From NCBI GenBank assembly GCA_021777285.1, contig JAJYDR010000026.1, positions 1 to 20,317 of the forward strand: 20,317 bases of DNA. The letters run 5' to 3'. The notes under the pieces were generated by a model, which made no database searches, was not told the origin of the DNA, and saw only the letters and a program-made list of their open reading frames with translations. This stretch comes from Actinomycetes bacterium. GTDB taxonomy: Bacteria; Actinomycetota; Acidimicrobiia; Acidimicrobiales; RAAP-2. The position numbers were made by a program, and so were the translations under genes. Positions 1 through 7,884 of the stretch are shown one piece after another (positions within the stretch are counted from its first letter, which is position 1; each line of letters begins with the position of its first letter).

Positions 1-199
1 CCACCACTGGCGCTCCGGCGGCGGCGATGACGAGCAAGAAGGTCCCGAAGAACTCCGAGAACAGCCGGCGCCACTCGTCGCGCAGTTCGTGCGGGTTGAG
101 TACCCAGTGCGGTTCGCTCGAGTGCGGGCCGCGCGCGAGGACACTCGGCCGCTGCAGCCCTAACTCGTCGGGGGCGCTGGTCACCGGTCGTCGCCCCAT
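1..199 (-). CDS. Aquaporin / glycerol facilitator (MIP family), N-terminal part
   Basis: Reading the minus strand from an ATG at 199 gives about 66 codons without a stop up to the window edge. After a polar cytoplasmic leader of about 47 residues the protein enters a membrane helix containing EFFGTFLLV, the classic start of the first helix of MIP-family channels, which conduct water or small neutral solutes such as glycerol across the inner membrane. The NPA motifs and pore residues lie outside the window, so substrate cannot be judged. No good -10 element sits close to the ATG. A TAGTGT on the minus strand at 256-261 could serve as a promoter with a leader of about 50 nt. Family call is fairly sure; the exact start is less so. 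Confidence 0.7.
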   Translation of the reverse strand, partial: MGRRPVTSAPDELGLQRPSVLARGPHSSEPHWVLNPHELRDEWRRLFSEFFGTFLLVIAAAGAPVV

Positions 200-460
200 C
201 CGGACGCCGGTGCCTTCGTTGGCACGAACTCGCGCAGAAGTGTCGCCACGTCGCCACACTACGTACAATTCACCCGCCTCGCGCGGTATCACGAATGTGC
301 CATAGTGCAGATGACGGGCGTCACAATGCAGAGCGCACCCCATACCGGACGACGTGGCCCGACCCACGCCCAAGGTTCGCGGTGGGGATTCCGGCGGTTA
401 GGGCGAACGTCCAAGACCGGAAGAATCCGCGGCCTCAATACCGGCCTCGCGACCGATCCT

Positions 461-547
461 TGGTGGGCGAGGGGGGACTTGAACCCCCACATCCTTTCGG
501 ATACAGGCACCTGAAGCCTGCGCGTCTGCCTATTTCGCCACTCGCCC
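461..547 (-). tRNA. tRNA-Leu (anticodon CAG)
   Basis: On the minus strand the sequence folds as a class II tRNA. The acceptor 5' strand GGGCGAG (547-541) pairs with CTCGCCC (471-465), followed by A and an encoded CCA (463-461). The anticodon stem CAGGC/GCCTG encloses the loop TTCAGGT, placing anticodon CAG at 511-513 (plus coordinates). A long variable arm and a T-arm with GTTCAAGTC follow. It decodes CUG leucine codons. A possible -10 box TAATGT lies at 560-565 on the minus strand, about 13 nt before the mature 5' end. Typical translation artefacts of a tRNA-Leu appear in the overlapping reading frames, which supports the call. Confidence 0.95.
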
Positions 548-616
548 TGGGACCTGGTTACATTAGTCCAACTTTGCGCCCCCTGATTCTGATGACGCTT
601 TTGACGCGCTGGCCAG

Positions 617-622
617 TACGAT
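617..622 (+). promoter_or_regulatory. Candidate -10 box of the fhaA-pbpA operon
   Basis: TACGAT ends 10 nt before the fhaA ATG at 632, so transcription would start about 3 nt before the start codon. No convincing -35 is found at 16-18 nt spacing. The call rests on the same arrangement recurring at several other genes in the window. Confidence 0.4.
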
Positions 623-631
623 TGGGAAGTT

Positions 632-1279
632 ATGGTCCTCAAGTCCATGGAAAACCGCCTCGAGCGGCTCTTCGAGCGGACTTTCGCGCGTCCCTTCAAG
701 GGTGGACTACAGCCGATCGAGATCGGTGCACGGATCATCCGAGAAGTGGACTTGACGCGCCAGCTCACGAACCAAGGTCCGATTTCGCCCAACGAGATCC
801 ACGTGTGGTTGAGCCCGGCGGACGCCGATCGTTTCGACGGGTTCCAAAAGGCGTTGATCAGCGAGCTCGAAGAGACGGTTCGTCAGCACGCAATCAATGA
901 GGGGTACAACTTCGTCGGACCCGTCGCCGTCGACATCTTCGTCGACGACGATCTGCGCACAGGAGACCTCGCGGTCAAGGCTGACTTCCTCGGGGGTGAG
1001 GCACATCCTCGACTCATCGCCGATGATGGTCGGACCTTCACCGTTGGTGATCAACCGATCGTCATCGGTAGGAACCCTGACGTGGACGTCGTGATTAACG
1101 ACTCGAACGTCTCGCGCCGTCACGCGGAGGTGTGGCGAACGGCTGAGGGCGTCGCCATCAGGGATTTACAGTCGACCAATGGGACCTTCGTGAACGGACA
1201 CCGCATCACCGCGGTCTCGCTGTCGCCCCGCGACGACGTCACGATCGGGGCGCTCCACCTACGGATTGAGTTAGCTTGA
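632..1279 (+). CDS. fhaA: FhaA: DUF3662 plus FHA-domain signalling protein
   Basis: This 215-residue protein has an N-terminal DUF3662-type region (about 6-115) and a C-terminal FHA domain (about 125-215). FHA landmarks are GR at 146-147, SRRH at 161-164 and STNG at 181-184; the domain binds phosphothreonine peptides. In mycobacteria FhaA links the PknB kinase to peptidoglycan precursor export by binding the phosphorylated MviN pseudokinase domain. It is much shorter than the mycobacterial protein, lacking the long low-complexity linker between the domains. The 632 ATG follows a TACGAT -10-like box; the next ATG at 647 has no better Shine-Dalgarno. It is first in an operon and overlaps fhaB by 4 nt. 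Role by homology; identity is strong because of the following genes. Confidence 0.93.
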   Translation: MVLKSMENRLERLFERTFARPFKGGLQPIEIGARIIREVDLTRQLTNQGPISPNEIHVWLSPADADRFDGFQKALISELEETVRQHAINEGYNFVGPVAVDIFVDDDLRTGDLAVKADFLGGEAHPRLIADDGRTFTVGDQPIVIGRNPDVDVVINDSNVSRRHAEVWRTAEGVAIRDLQSTNGTFVNGHRITAVSLSPRDDVTIGALHLRIELA

Positions 1280-1731
1280 GTCTTCTCGCCGCGTCGTCGA
1301 GTTACGCCGCGGTGATCCGGCCGCTGCAGGTACTGGTCATGGTTGTGGCCCTCCTCTTCTTCGCCCGGGTGCTCCGTGTCGCGGTGGTCGAAACCCGTCC
1401 GGCCGATCACGAGTCGGGGCGCTCGCGACGAAGACGCTCGGCGCCGCTCGCACTGGAGTTCCTTGAGCCCGACGAGATGGCAGGTCAACGCATAGACGTG
1501 GACCTGGCGGTCGTCATAGGCCGTGGCGCGGACTGTGACATATCGCTTGCGGATACCTACCTCTCGACTCGCCACGCGCGTATCGCGAATGACGCAGGCG
1601 ACTTGTCAATCGAGGATCTCGGTTCCACCAACGGGACCTACGTCAACCAGGAACTGCTACGTGGGCGAGTGCTGCTCGAGCGGGGCGACATGATCCAAGT
1701 CGGAGGCGTCCTCTTGGAGGTGGTTCGTTGA
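1276..1731 (+). CDS. fhaB: FhaB/FipA-like membrane-anchored FHA protein
   Basis: This 151-residue protein has one N-terminal transmembrane helix (about 13-33), a basic stretch (about 49-54) and a C-terminal FHA domain (about 60-151). Phosphopeptide-binding landmarks are GR at 82-83, STRH at 97-100 and STNG at 117-120. FhaB (FipA) in mycobacteria is a substrate and partner of the PknA/PknB/PstP system that acts at the septum. The start is a TTG that overlaps the fhaA stop as TTGA, which suggests coupled translation; no in-frame ATG or GTG fits better before the membrane helix. It in turn overlaps pstP by another TTGA. Domain assignment is secure; the exact start depends on accepting TTG. Confidence 0.92.
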   Translation: MSLLAASSSYAAVIRPLQVLVMVVALLFFARVLRVAVVETRPADHESGRSRRRRSAPLALEFLEPDEMAGQRIDVDLAVVIGRGADCDISLADTYLSTRHARIANDAGDLSIEDLGSTNGTYVNQELLRGRVLLERGDMIQVGGVLLEVVR

Positions 1732-2924
1732 CGCGTTGGCGCTTCGCGGCCGCGACGGATACCGGCCTCGTGCGCGACGCGAACGAGGACGCACTGTCCG
1801 TGGACGAGACCTTGGCCATCGTCGCCGATGGCATGGGTGGCCACGCCGCCGGAGAAGTCGCCTCGGCGCTCGCGGTCGAGGTCATCACTCGTGAGTTTCA
1901 CCAGAACAAGACAGTCGAGGGCCTTTACGCTGCGGTCGAGGCGGCCAACCACGCAGTGCTCGCGGACGCCGTCGCCCACCCGGAACGGTTCGGGATGGGC
2001 ACGACGATCATCGCCATCGCGCTGACCGAAGACGTGGCGGGCATCGTCTCACCGACCCTCGTCAACGTGGGGGACTCACGGGTTTACCAGCTCCGAGACG
2101 GCGCGCTGCGCCAGCTGAGCGACGACCACAGTGTGGCCGAAGAGTGGGTCCGCATGGGCCGGCTCACGCCAGAAGAGGCTGCCGTCCACCCCCGGCGTCA
2201 CCAGTTGACCAGGGTGCTCGGCATGGATGAGACCGTCGAAATCGACGTGGTCTCGGTGGTCGCCCAGCCGGGTGACCGGCTCCTGCTGTGCAGCGACGGG
2301 CTCTCGAACGAACTCACGCCGGATCAGCTCGTGCAGTTGGCGAGCCCACCAATGCCCCTCGAGGATGCGGTCGACAAGCTCGTCGCCGCCGCGAGAGAGG
2401 CGGGTGGACGCGACAACATCACGGTCATCCTCGTCGAGTTCGACGACGTGGTCTCGACGATGACCCCAGTGAGGAAGACGATCTCGACCGCGCCGCCGGC
2501 GATCGCACCGCCGCGGACGTCGCGCCGGCGTACGTCGCGTTTCACGTGGCGCGTCGCCATCGCGATCGTGGTGCTCATGGGCGTGGCGGCCGGTTTTGTC
2601 GGCATCATGCACTGGTACGCGTACTCGACCTACTACCTGGCTGACGATTCCGGGTTCATCGCGGTCTACCAAGGTCAGCCCAACGGGGTCCTTTGGTACT
2701 CACCACGAAAGGTCCTAGATACGACATTTCCGTCGGCCCACCTCCTTCCGGCGGACCAACGCCGCCTCGCCGCGACCATCAGCGAGCCCTCGCTGGCGTC
2801 GGCACTGACCTATGCGAAGTCCCTGAATCGGTCGTGGCACCTCTCGAAGAGCATTGCGACCACGACGACCACCACAACGACCTCGACCACGCCGGTCACC
2901 ACCACGACCAAGGCGAAGGGGTAA
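1728..2924 (+). CDS. pstP: PstP: membrane PP2C-type Ser/Thr phosphatase
   Basis: The 398-residue protein removes phosphate from targets of the PknB kinase. The cytoplasmic PP2C domain (about 5-240) keeps the metal-binding motifs RDANED (16-21), DGMGG (34-38), GDSR (115-118), SDG (189-191) and GRDN (227-230). A linker of about 30 residues leads to one transmembrane helix (about 275-297) and an external segment of about 100 residues ending in a Thr-rich tail (about 378-395). The TTG start overlaps fhaB by 4 nt; conserved motifs begin at residue 16, so a later start is excluded. In most Actinobacteria an ftsW/rodA-family gene follows; here pbpA begins 3 nt after the stop. The function of the external part is unknown. 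Confidence 0.95.
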   Translation: MTRWRFAAATDTGLVRDANEDALSVDETLAIVADGMGGHAAGEVASALAVEVITREFHQNKTVEGLYAAVEAANHAVLADAVAHPERFGMGTTIIAIALTEDVAGIVSPTLVNVGDSRVYQLRDGALRQLSDDHSVAEEWVRMGRLTPEEAAVHPRRHQLTRVLGMDETVEIDVVSVVAQPGDRLLLCSDGLSNELTPDQLVQLASPPMPLEDAVDKLVAAAREAGGRDNITVILVEFDDVVSTMTPVRKTISTAPPAIAPPRTSRRRTSRFTWRVAIAIVVLMGVAAGFVGIMHWYAYSTYYLADDSGFIAVYQGQPNGVLWYSPRKVLDTTFPSAHLLPADQRRLAATISEPSLASALTYAKSLNRSWHLSKSIATTTTTTTTSTTPVTTTTKAKG

Positions 2925-2927
2925 GTC

Positions 2928-4430
2928 ATGTCGCGCCGGCTGAGCGTCTTTGCGATCGCCATCGTCCTGCTCTTCGCTGCGATCGCGGCCCAAGCGGTCA
3001 ATATCCAGTTCTTCAGGGCACCGGGGCTCAACGCATCGATCCAGAACCCGAGGAACTCACAATCGAACACCCAATACCCTCGTGGCGAGATCGTCGCCGC
3101 CGACGGAACGGTACTCGCCAAGTCGGTCCCGGCCACGAAGGGGTACTACCCCTACACCCGCGTCTATCCACTCGGCGCGTTGACGTCGGGCCTGGTGGGA
3201 TTCGCGTCGCCGTTCTACGGAACCTGGGCGCTCGAGGCCCAGTACAACCAGTACCTGATCGCTCACGCCCAGCCACCCCAGAGCCTCGCCCAGGTACTCG
3301 CGCCGACTTCAGCGGCCGACTCGATCTCGATCACGCTCCAGCCTTCGTTGCAGCGCGTTGCGGCCAAGGCCCTGGCCGGGCGCAACGGGGCGGCCGTCGT
3401 GCTCGACCCGCGCACCGGCGCGGTGCTCGCGATGTACGCGAACCCGACGTATAACCCGGCCCCCTTCGAGTCGTCGAGCTACACCGTGGCGGCCAAGGCG
3501 TGGAAACTCGACACCACCAACAACGCCTACGGGTTCCCACCGCTCGGCGACCTCGCGATCCAACAGACCTTCCCGCCCGGCTCCACCTTCAAGATCGTGA
3601 CCACGAGCGCTGTCGTCGCGAAGAAGCCGAGTCTCTTCACGAAGTACTATCCCGTCGCCGCGACGATCAAGCTACCCGACTCGAACAAAACACTGTCCAA
3701 CTACGCGTTCGTGCCCTGCGGCGGTGACATCGCCGAGATGTTGCCTCCTTCCTGTGACCAGGGCTACGCGCTCATAGGATTGGACCTCGGCGGTAACATC
3801 CTCGCCGAGACCGCGAACTCCTACGGGTTCAACTCGATTCCTCCAATCGACTTGCCGGGCGCCCAGCCGAGTTACTTCCCCTCAGCGGCCTCGTTCGTCT
3901 ATAACAAGCCGGGGCTCGCCTATTCGGCGATCGGCCAGCAGAACGTCCGCGCGACCGCGCTACAGATGGCCCTCGTCGCGGCTGCCGTCGCGAACGGTGG
4001 GACGATTATGACCCCGCACCTGCTCAATTACGTGACTGGCCCCGACGGGTCGATCGTGAAACGGTACCAGGACACTCCCTGGAAGTCGCCTCTCACGAAG
4101 GCCCAGGCCGCCCAAATCGTGCCGTTGATGCAAGCGGTTGCCCACGCTGCGAACGGTACCGCGGCAGGAGTGTTCCCAGCTTGGGCAGACGCGGGAGCCA
4201 AAACGGGGACAGCTCAGGTTGGCAACGCAGCGCAAAACGTCGACGACTGGATGATCGCGTTCGCGCCGGCGACCAACCCGACAGTGGCCGTCGCAGTGGT
4301 CGTGCCCTATCAGATAACGTCGACGACTGGTAATTCGGTCGCGGGACCGATCATGCGTTGTATGGTCGAGGGTGCGCTCTCGCTCCAGGCCGGTCAACCG
4401 GTATCGGGAACGGCGACAACGTGTCCGTGA
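2928..4430 (+). CDS. pbpA: PbpA: class B penicillin-binding protein (transpeptidase)
   Basis: This 500-residue protein cross-links peptidoglycan in the periplasm during growth or division. It has a signal anchor (about 7-27), a small N-terminal dimerization region (about 50-125) and a transpeptidase domain (about 150-490). The nucleophile motif is STFK (219-222) and the third motif is KTG (425-427). The second motif, normally S-x-N, appears here as SCD (275-277), so the asparagine is replaced by aspartate. Length matches actinobacterial PbpA. It starts 3 nt after pstP and is the last gene before a 45-nt gap to pknB, which seems to have its own promoter. Family certain; activity needs care because of the changed motif. 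Confidence 0.95.
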   Translation: MSRRLSVFAIAIVLLFAAIAAQAVNIQFFRAPGLNASIQNPRNSQSNTQYPRGEIVAADGTVLAKSVPATKGYYPYTRVYPLGALTSGLVGFASPFYGTWALEAQYNQYLIAHAQPPQSLAQVLAPTSAADSISITLQPSLQRVAAKALAGRNGAAVVLDPRTGAVLAMYANPTYNPAPFESSSYTVAAKAWKLDTTNNAYGFPPLGDLAIQQTFPPGSTFKIVTTSAVVAKKPSLFTKYYPVAATIKLPDSNKTLSNYAFVPCGGDIAEMLPPSCDQGYALIGLDLGGNILAETANSYGFNSIPPIDLPGAQPSYFPSAASFVYNKPGLAYSAIGQQNVRATALQMALVAAAVANGGTIMTPHLLNYVTGPDGSIVKRYQDTPWKSPLTKAQAAQIVPLMQAVAHAANGTAAGVFPAWADAGAKTGTAQVGNAAQNVDDWMIAFAPATNPTVAVAVVVPYQITSTTGNSVAGPIMRCMVEGALSLQAGQPVSGTATTCP

Positions 4431-4460
4431 CAACGCGGGTACCGGGGGTGGGCCAGGACG

Positions 4461-4466
4461 TAGGCT
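4461..4466 (+). promoter_or_regulatory. Candidate -10 box of pknB
   Basis: TAGGCT ends 10 nt before the pknB ATG (4476) and would give an mRNA with a leader of about 3 nt. It lies in the 45-nt gap after pbpA, so pknB may be transcribed separately as well as by read-through. A G-rich run just before the ATG could instead act as a weak ribosome binding site. Confidence 0.35.
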
Positions 4467-4475
4467 GGGGCGGGT

Positions 4476-6368
4476 ATGGAGCCCGTTAGCGATCCGCGTA
4501 TCTACTCGAACCGCTATCAGGTCACGCACCTGATTGCCCGCGGTGGCATGGCCATGGTCTATCGCGCCCAGGACCTCCTACTCAATCGCGCGGTGGCGCT
4601 CAAGATCCTCTACCCCGAGCTCTCGGATGACCCCAACTTCGTCGAGCGGTTCCGACGAGAGGCCCAGGCTGCCGCCAACCTCTCACACCCCAATATCGTG
4701 CCGGTCTTCGACTGGGGCCAAGATGGAGGGACCTACTTCATCGTCATGGAGTTGGTAGACGGCACGTCACTGGCCGAGATCGTGCGCGGTTCGCGCACGC
4801 TCACGCCGTCGCGAGCCGCCCAGATCACCGCCCAGGTCGCCGCCGCGCTCGGCTACGCGCATCGCACCGGTGTCGTGCACCGTGACGTGAAGCCCGGCAA
4901 CATCCTCATCACCACCGACGGACAGGTGAAGGTGACCGACTTCGGCATCGCCCAAGCCGTAGCCAGCGAGGACCATCTCGCCGAGGCGGGATCGGTCATG
5001 GGAACGGCAACCTACTTCTCGCCCGAGCAGGCCGAGGGGGCGGCCGTCGACGGTCGCAGCGACGTCTACTCACTCGGCGTGGTGCTCTACGAACTCCTGG
5101 TCGGTCGCCCGCCCTTCATCGGTGACTCACCCGTCGCCGTGTCGAGCCAGCACGTGCACGGGACCGTGCCCTCGCCGTCAGACTTCTCGGACTCGGTGCC
5201 CGCGGACCTCGAGGCAATCGTTATGCTCGCCCTCGCCAAGTCGCCTGACCAGCGCTACCAGACCGCCGACGAGCTTCGCGCCGACCTTGTGCGCTTCACC
5301 GACGGACAGCCGGTGCACGCCGCGACCCGCGACGGCGCCTACTACGGCGCCGACGTGACCCGCGCGGTGGCGACGGTCACCCCGGGCGAACGGACCCAGG
5401 CTGTGCCGATTATGTCCGGTCCGCGCACCGACGTTCGACGTCGGCGTCGCGGGTGGAAGGGCGCCGTCATCACGATCGTAATCATCCTGTTACTCGCCGC
5501 CGGTGGCTACGCCTACGCCAAGATCGCGAAGTCGAACTCGACGGTCACCATGCCCGACGTCGTTGGCCAGACCGTCTCGGCGGCGTCGTCGACGCTGCTG
5601 TCGGACAACCTCGTGATCGGGACCACCACGCTCGTCTACTCCTCGAAGGCGTCGGGCACCGTCGTCAAGACCGACCCCGCGTCGGGCAAGAAGGTGAAGA
5701 AGGGCGACTCGGTCTCCCTGCAGGTGAGCCAAGGCCCGGCGCCCGCGAAGGTGACCGTTCCCGACGAGACGGGTAAACCCCTCTCGACCGCGCTGAGCGC
5801 CTTGCAGCAGCTCCATCTCGTTGTCACCGTCAACCAGACGTCGGTCGCCCCGGTCGGGGGTGCCCCGAACACGGTCCTCTCGCAGACACCACCGGGTGGC
5901 ACGCAGACCCACGCGGGGGCGAAGGTCGTGCTGACCGTGCTCTCCCAGGGTGCGACCTTCCCGTTGCCCGACGTTCGCGGACAGTCATCGCTCCAGGCGG
6001 CGGCCACGCTCGGCCAGAACGGGTTGTCCGTGAGTTCGACGACGACGGGCTGCTCGAACACCGTGGCCCAGGGTCTGGTCCTGCGCACGATACCGGCCGC
6101 CGGTCAACCGGTGGCGTCAGGTTCGTCAGTCGAACTGGTCACCTCGTCGGGTGTCTGCCAGGTCTACGTGGCCAACGTCATCGGCCAGACGCCCGCCGAG
6201 GCGTCATCGACGCTCTCGGCCCAGGGGCTCAACCTCGGCCAGGTCACCGACGCGCTGCCGACGGACTGTCTGACGCCGGGGACTTCCGGCCAGATCATCA
6301 GCCAGAACCCCGGACCGGGCATCTCGGTGCCCTACGACTCAAGCGTCGACGTCACCGTCTGTCCGTAG
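4476..6368 (+). CDS. pknB: PknB-type Ser/Thr kinase with four PASTA domains
   Basis: The 630-residue protein senses cell-wall fragments outside and phosphorylates cell-wall and division proteins inside. The kinase domain (about 14-275) keeps the glycine loop RGGMAMVY (22-29), ATP-binding K43, catalytic HRD (135-137), DFG (155-157) and a Ser/Thr-bearing activation loop ending in SPEQ. A basic juxtamembrane patch (about 318-328) precedes one transmembrane helix (about 329-350). Four extracellular PASTA repeats follow at about 356-418, 425-490, 494-556 and 562-629. Only the last two carry cysteines (526 and 561; 598 and 629), placed like one pair per domain. The locus has a single kinase, without a separate pknA. 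The ATG has a TAGGCT box upstream. Confidence 0.97.
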   Translation: MEPVSDPRIYSNRYQVTHLIARGGMAMVYRAQDLLLNRAVALKILYPELSDDPNFVERFRREAQAAANLSHPNIVPVFDWGQDGGTYFIVMELVDGTSLAEIVRGSRTLTPSRAAQITAQVAAALGYAHRTGVVHRDVKPGNILITTDGQVKVTDFGIAQAVASEDHLAEAGSVMGTATYFSPEQAEGAAVDGRSDVYSLGVVLYELLVGRPPFIGDSPVAVSSQHVHGTVPSPSDFSDSVPADLEAIVMLALAKSPDQRYQTADELRADLVRFTDGQPVHAATRDGAYYGADVTRAVATVTPGERTQAVPIMSGPRTDVRRRRRGWKGAVITIVIILLLAAGGYAYAKIAKSNSTVTMPDVVGQTVSAASSTLLSDNLVIGTTTLVYSSKASGTVVKTDPASGKKVKKGDSVSLQVSQGPAPAKVTVPDETGKPLSTALSALQQLHLVVTVNQTSVAPVGGAPNTVLSQTPPGGTQTHAGAKVVLTVLSQGATFPLPDVRGQSSLQAAATLGQNGLSVSSTTTGCSNTVAQGLVLRTIPAAGQPVASGSSVELVTSSGVCQVYVANVIGQTPAEASSTLSAQGLNLGQVTDALPTDCLTPGTSGQIISQNPGPGISVPYDSSVDVTVCP

Positions 6369-6371
6369 TCC

Positions 6372-6384
6372 CCCGGTCACCGGG
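6372..6384. repeat. 13-bp palindrome between pknB and crgA
   Basis: CCCGGTCACCGGG is a perfect inverted repeat of 6 bp arms around one base, 3 nt after the pknB stop and about 8 nt before the crgA -10 box. The one-base centre is too small for a good RNA hairpin, so a protein-binding site is the better guess. No known operator is recognised. Confidence 0.3.
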
Positions 6385-6392
6385 TGATTGGG

Positions 6393-6398
6393 TACCAT
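6393..6398 (+). promoter_or_regulatory. Candidate -10 box of crgA
   Basis: TACCAT ends 9 nt before the crgA ATG (6407), so transcription would begin about 2 nt before the start codon. No ribosome binding site is visible, which fits a near-leaderless message. No clear -35. Confidence 0.4.
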
Positions 6399-6406
6399 GG
6401 ACGCCT

Positions 6407-6682
6407 ATGGCATCGAGTGGACCCAAGCGGCGAACCAGCAAAGAGATGGGGCGCTACGTCTCCGCTGAGCAGCGCGGCCGCTACACGCCGCCGCGGCCAC
6501 CGAGCGCGGATCACAGTCCGCACTGGTACGGCTGGATGCTGCTCGACCTGCTGCTCTTCGGACTGATCGTGATCGTGCTCAACTACCTGCAGGTCCTGCC
6601 GGGTTCGACCTCGGCGTGGTACCTCGGCATCGGGCTCGTCGCGATGTTCTCGGCCTTCTACATGGCCACTCGGTATCGCTAG
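6407..6682 (+). CDS. crgA: CrgA, septation/division membrane protein
   Basis: This 91-residue protein has a basic N-terminal tail of about 40 residues, two transmembrane helices (about 41-63 and 71-87) and a short C-terminus ending in ATRYR, close to the (S/A)TRW/YR ending typical of CrgA. In Streptomyces and mycobacteria CrgA binds FtsZ, FtsI-type PBPs and CwsA and helps place or restrain the septum. Its position immediately beyond pknB matches the conserved neighbourhood, although in mycobacteria crgA faces the opposite way. No Shine-Dalgarno is visible; a TACCAT box supports near-leaderless initiation at this ATG. Its stop codon lies inside a 13-bp tandem duplication shared with the convergent thiolase gene. 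Confidence 0.88.
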   Translation: MASSGPKRRTSKEMGRYVSAEQRGRYTPPRPPSADHSPHWYGWMLLDLLLFGLIVIVLNYLQVLPGSTSAWYLGIGLVAMFSAFYMATRYR

Positions 6683-6700
6683 GCGAGATCGCTAGGCGAG
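6675..6700. repeat. 13-bp tandem duplication over two convergent stop codons
   Basis: ATCGCTAGGCGAG occurs twice head to tail (6675-6687 and 6688-6700). Each copy contains CTAG, which reads TAG on both strands. Copy 1 supplies the TAG of crgA (6680-6682) and copy 2 supplies the TAG of the thiolase on the minus strand (6694-6692). Confidence 0.9.
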
Positions 6701-7870
6701 TCGCTCGATCACGGTCGCGTTGGCCATTCCGCCGCCCTCGCACATGGTGAGGAGCCCGTAGCGGCCGTTCGTGCGCTCGAGCTCGTTGAGCAGAGTCGCC
6801 GCCAGCTTGGCGCCCGAGGCACCGAGCGGGTGGCCCAGCGCGATAGCCCCGCCATTCACGTTCACCTTGGCGAGGTCGGCGTGGTGTTCGCGTTGCCAGG
6901 CGAGCACCACCGAGGCGAAGGCCTCGTTGATCTCCACGAGGTCGATGTCCTCGAGCGTGAGCCCGGCCTTGGCGAGGACCTTGGCCGTGGCGGGGATGGG
7001 GCCGGTGAGCATAGTCACAGGGTCGACGCCAGCGAGCGCGAAGGCGTGGAATCGCGCCCGAGGCGTGTAGCCGAGTGAACGAGCGCGCTCCTCGGACATG
7101 ATGAGCACGGCTGAGGCGCCGTCGGTGATCTGTGAGGAGTTCCCTGCGGTGATCGACCCGTCTTCTTGGAATGCGGGCTTGAGGTTGGCGAGGATCTCCA
7201 GTGACGTGTCCGGACGGATTCCCTCGTCGGTGCGTAGCCACTCGTCGGTGTCGTGACCCTCGTCGTCGCGCACGGGGACCGGCACGATCTCACCCTCGAA
7301 GCGGCCCTCGGCGGTGGCGCGCGCGGCGCGACGATGGCTCTCGAGGCTGAAGGCGTCGAGCTCCTCACGACTGATGCCCCACTGGTCGGCGATCATCTGG
7401 GCGCCGATCCCCTGGTTGCGTAGCCCGCCGACCGGCTCGTAGCGCTCGGTCACGCGCGGTCCGAAGGGGAACCCTGAGTCCTTGCCGATCGACGAGCCCA
7501 TGGGCACGCGCGTCATGACCTCGACGCCCGCCGCCACGACGACGTCGTAGGCGCCGGCGATCACGCCCTGGGCGGCGAAATGCATCGCCTGTTGGCTTGA
7601 GCCGCACTGGCGGTCGATCGTGGTGGCCGGCACCGACTCGGGCCACCCGGCCGCGAGGACGGCGTTTCGCCCGACGTTGAACGCCTGCTCACCGGTCTGG
7701 GAGACACAACCCATGATGACGTCTTCGATCAGTGACGGGTCGAGGTCGTTGCGATTGGCGATGGCTCGAAGGGCCTCGGACGCGAGGTCCACTGCGTGCC
7801 AGTTGCGCAACTTGCCGTTACGACGCCCACCGGGGGTGCGCAGTGCGTCAACAATTACCGCTGTCGTCAT
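6692..7870 (-). CDS. Acetyl-CoA acyltransferase (thiolase)
   Basis: This 392-residue thiolase cleaves 3-ketoacyl-CoA with CoA (beta-oxidation) or condenses two acyl-CoAs. The acyl-accepting cysteine is C89 in DRQCGSSQQ; the second-half residues are NEAFA, H347 in GHPLGASG and C377 in TMCEGGG. Length is standard for the family. The start at 7870 (MTTAVIVDALRTP) is chosen over the ATG at 7885 because GAGAGG lies 7 nt upstream and the homologous N-terminus begins here. It stands alone, convergent with crgA and divergent from a hotdog protein. A palindrome TTAC-N6-GTAA lies just upstream. Similar actinobacterial enzymes act on fatty acids or sterol side chains; the substrate cannot be told from sequence. 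Confidence 0.93.
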   Translation of the reverse strand: MTTAVIVDALRTPGGRRNGKLRNWHAVDLASEALRAIANRNDLDPSLIEDVIMGCVSQTGEQAFNVGRNAVLAAGWPESVPATTIDRQCGSSQQAMHFAAQGVIAGAYDVVVAAGVEVMTRVPMGSSIGKDSGFPFGPRVTERYEPVGGLRNQGIGAQMIADQWGISREELDAFSLESHRRAARATAEGRFEGEIVPVPVRDDEGHDTDEWLRTDEGIRPDTSLEILANLKPAFQEDGSITAGNSSQITDGASAVLIMSEERARSLGYTPRARFHAFALAGVDPVTMLTGPIPATAKVLAKAGLTLEDIDLVEINEAFASVVLAWQREHHADLAKVNVNGGAIALGHPLGASGAKLAATLLNELERTNGRYGLLTMCEGGGMANATVIERLA

Positions 7871-7884
7871 GACCGATCCTCTCA

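Noticed and set aside
289..900. Long open frames on both strands around 289-900
   Set aside because: They translate the tRNA-Leu and its complement (WRNRQTRRLQ and GDLNPH-like strings), well-known artefacts of tRNA-Leu genes.
2693..3454. 253-codon plus frame over pstP and pbpA
   Set aside because: Out-of-frame with two well-recognised genes; rich in Arg, Pro and His as expected from a shadow.
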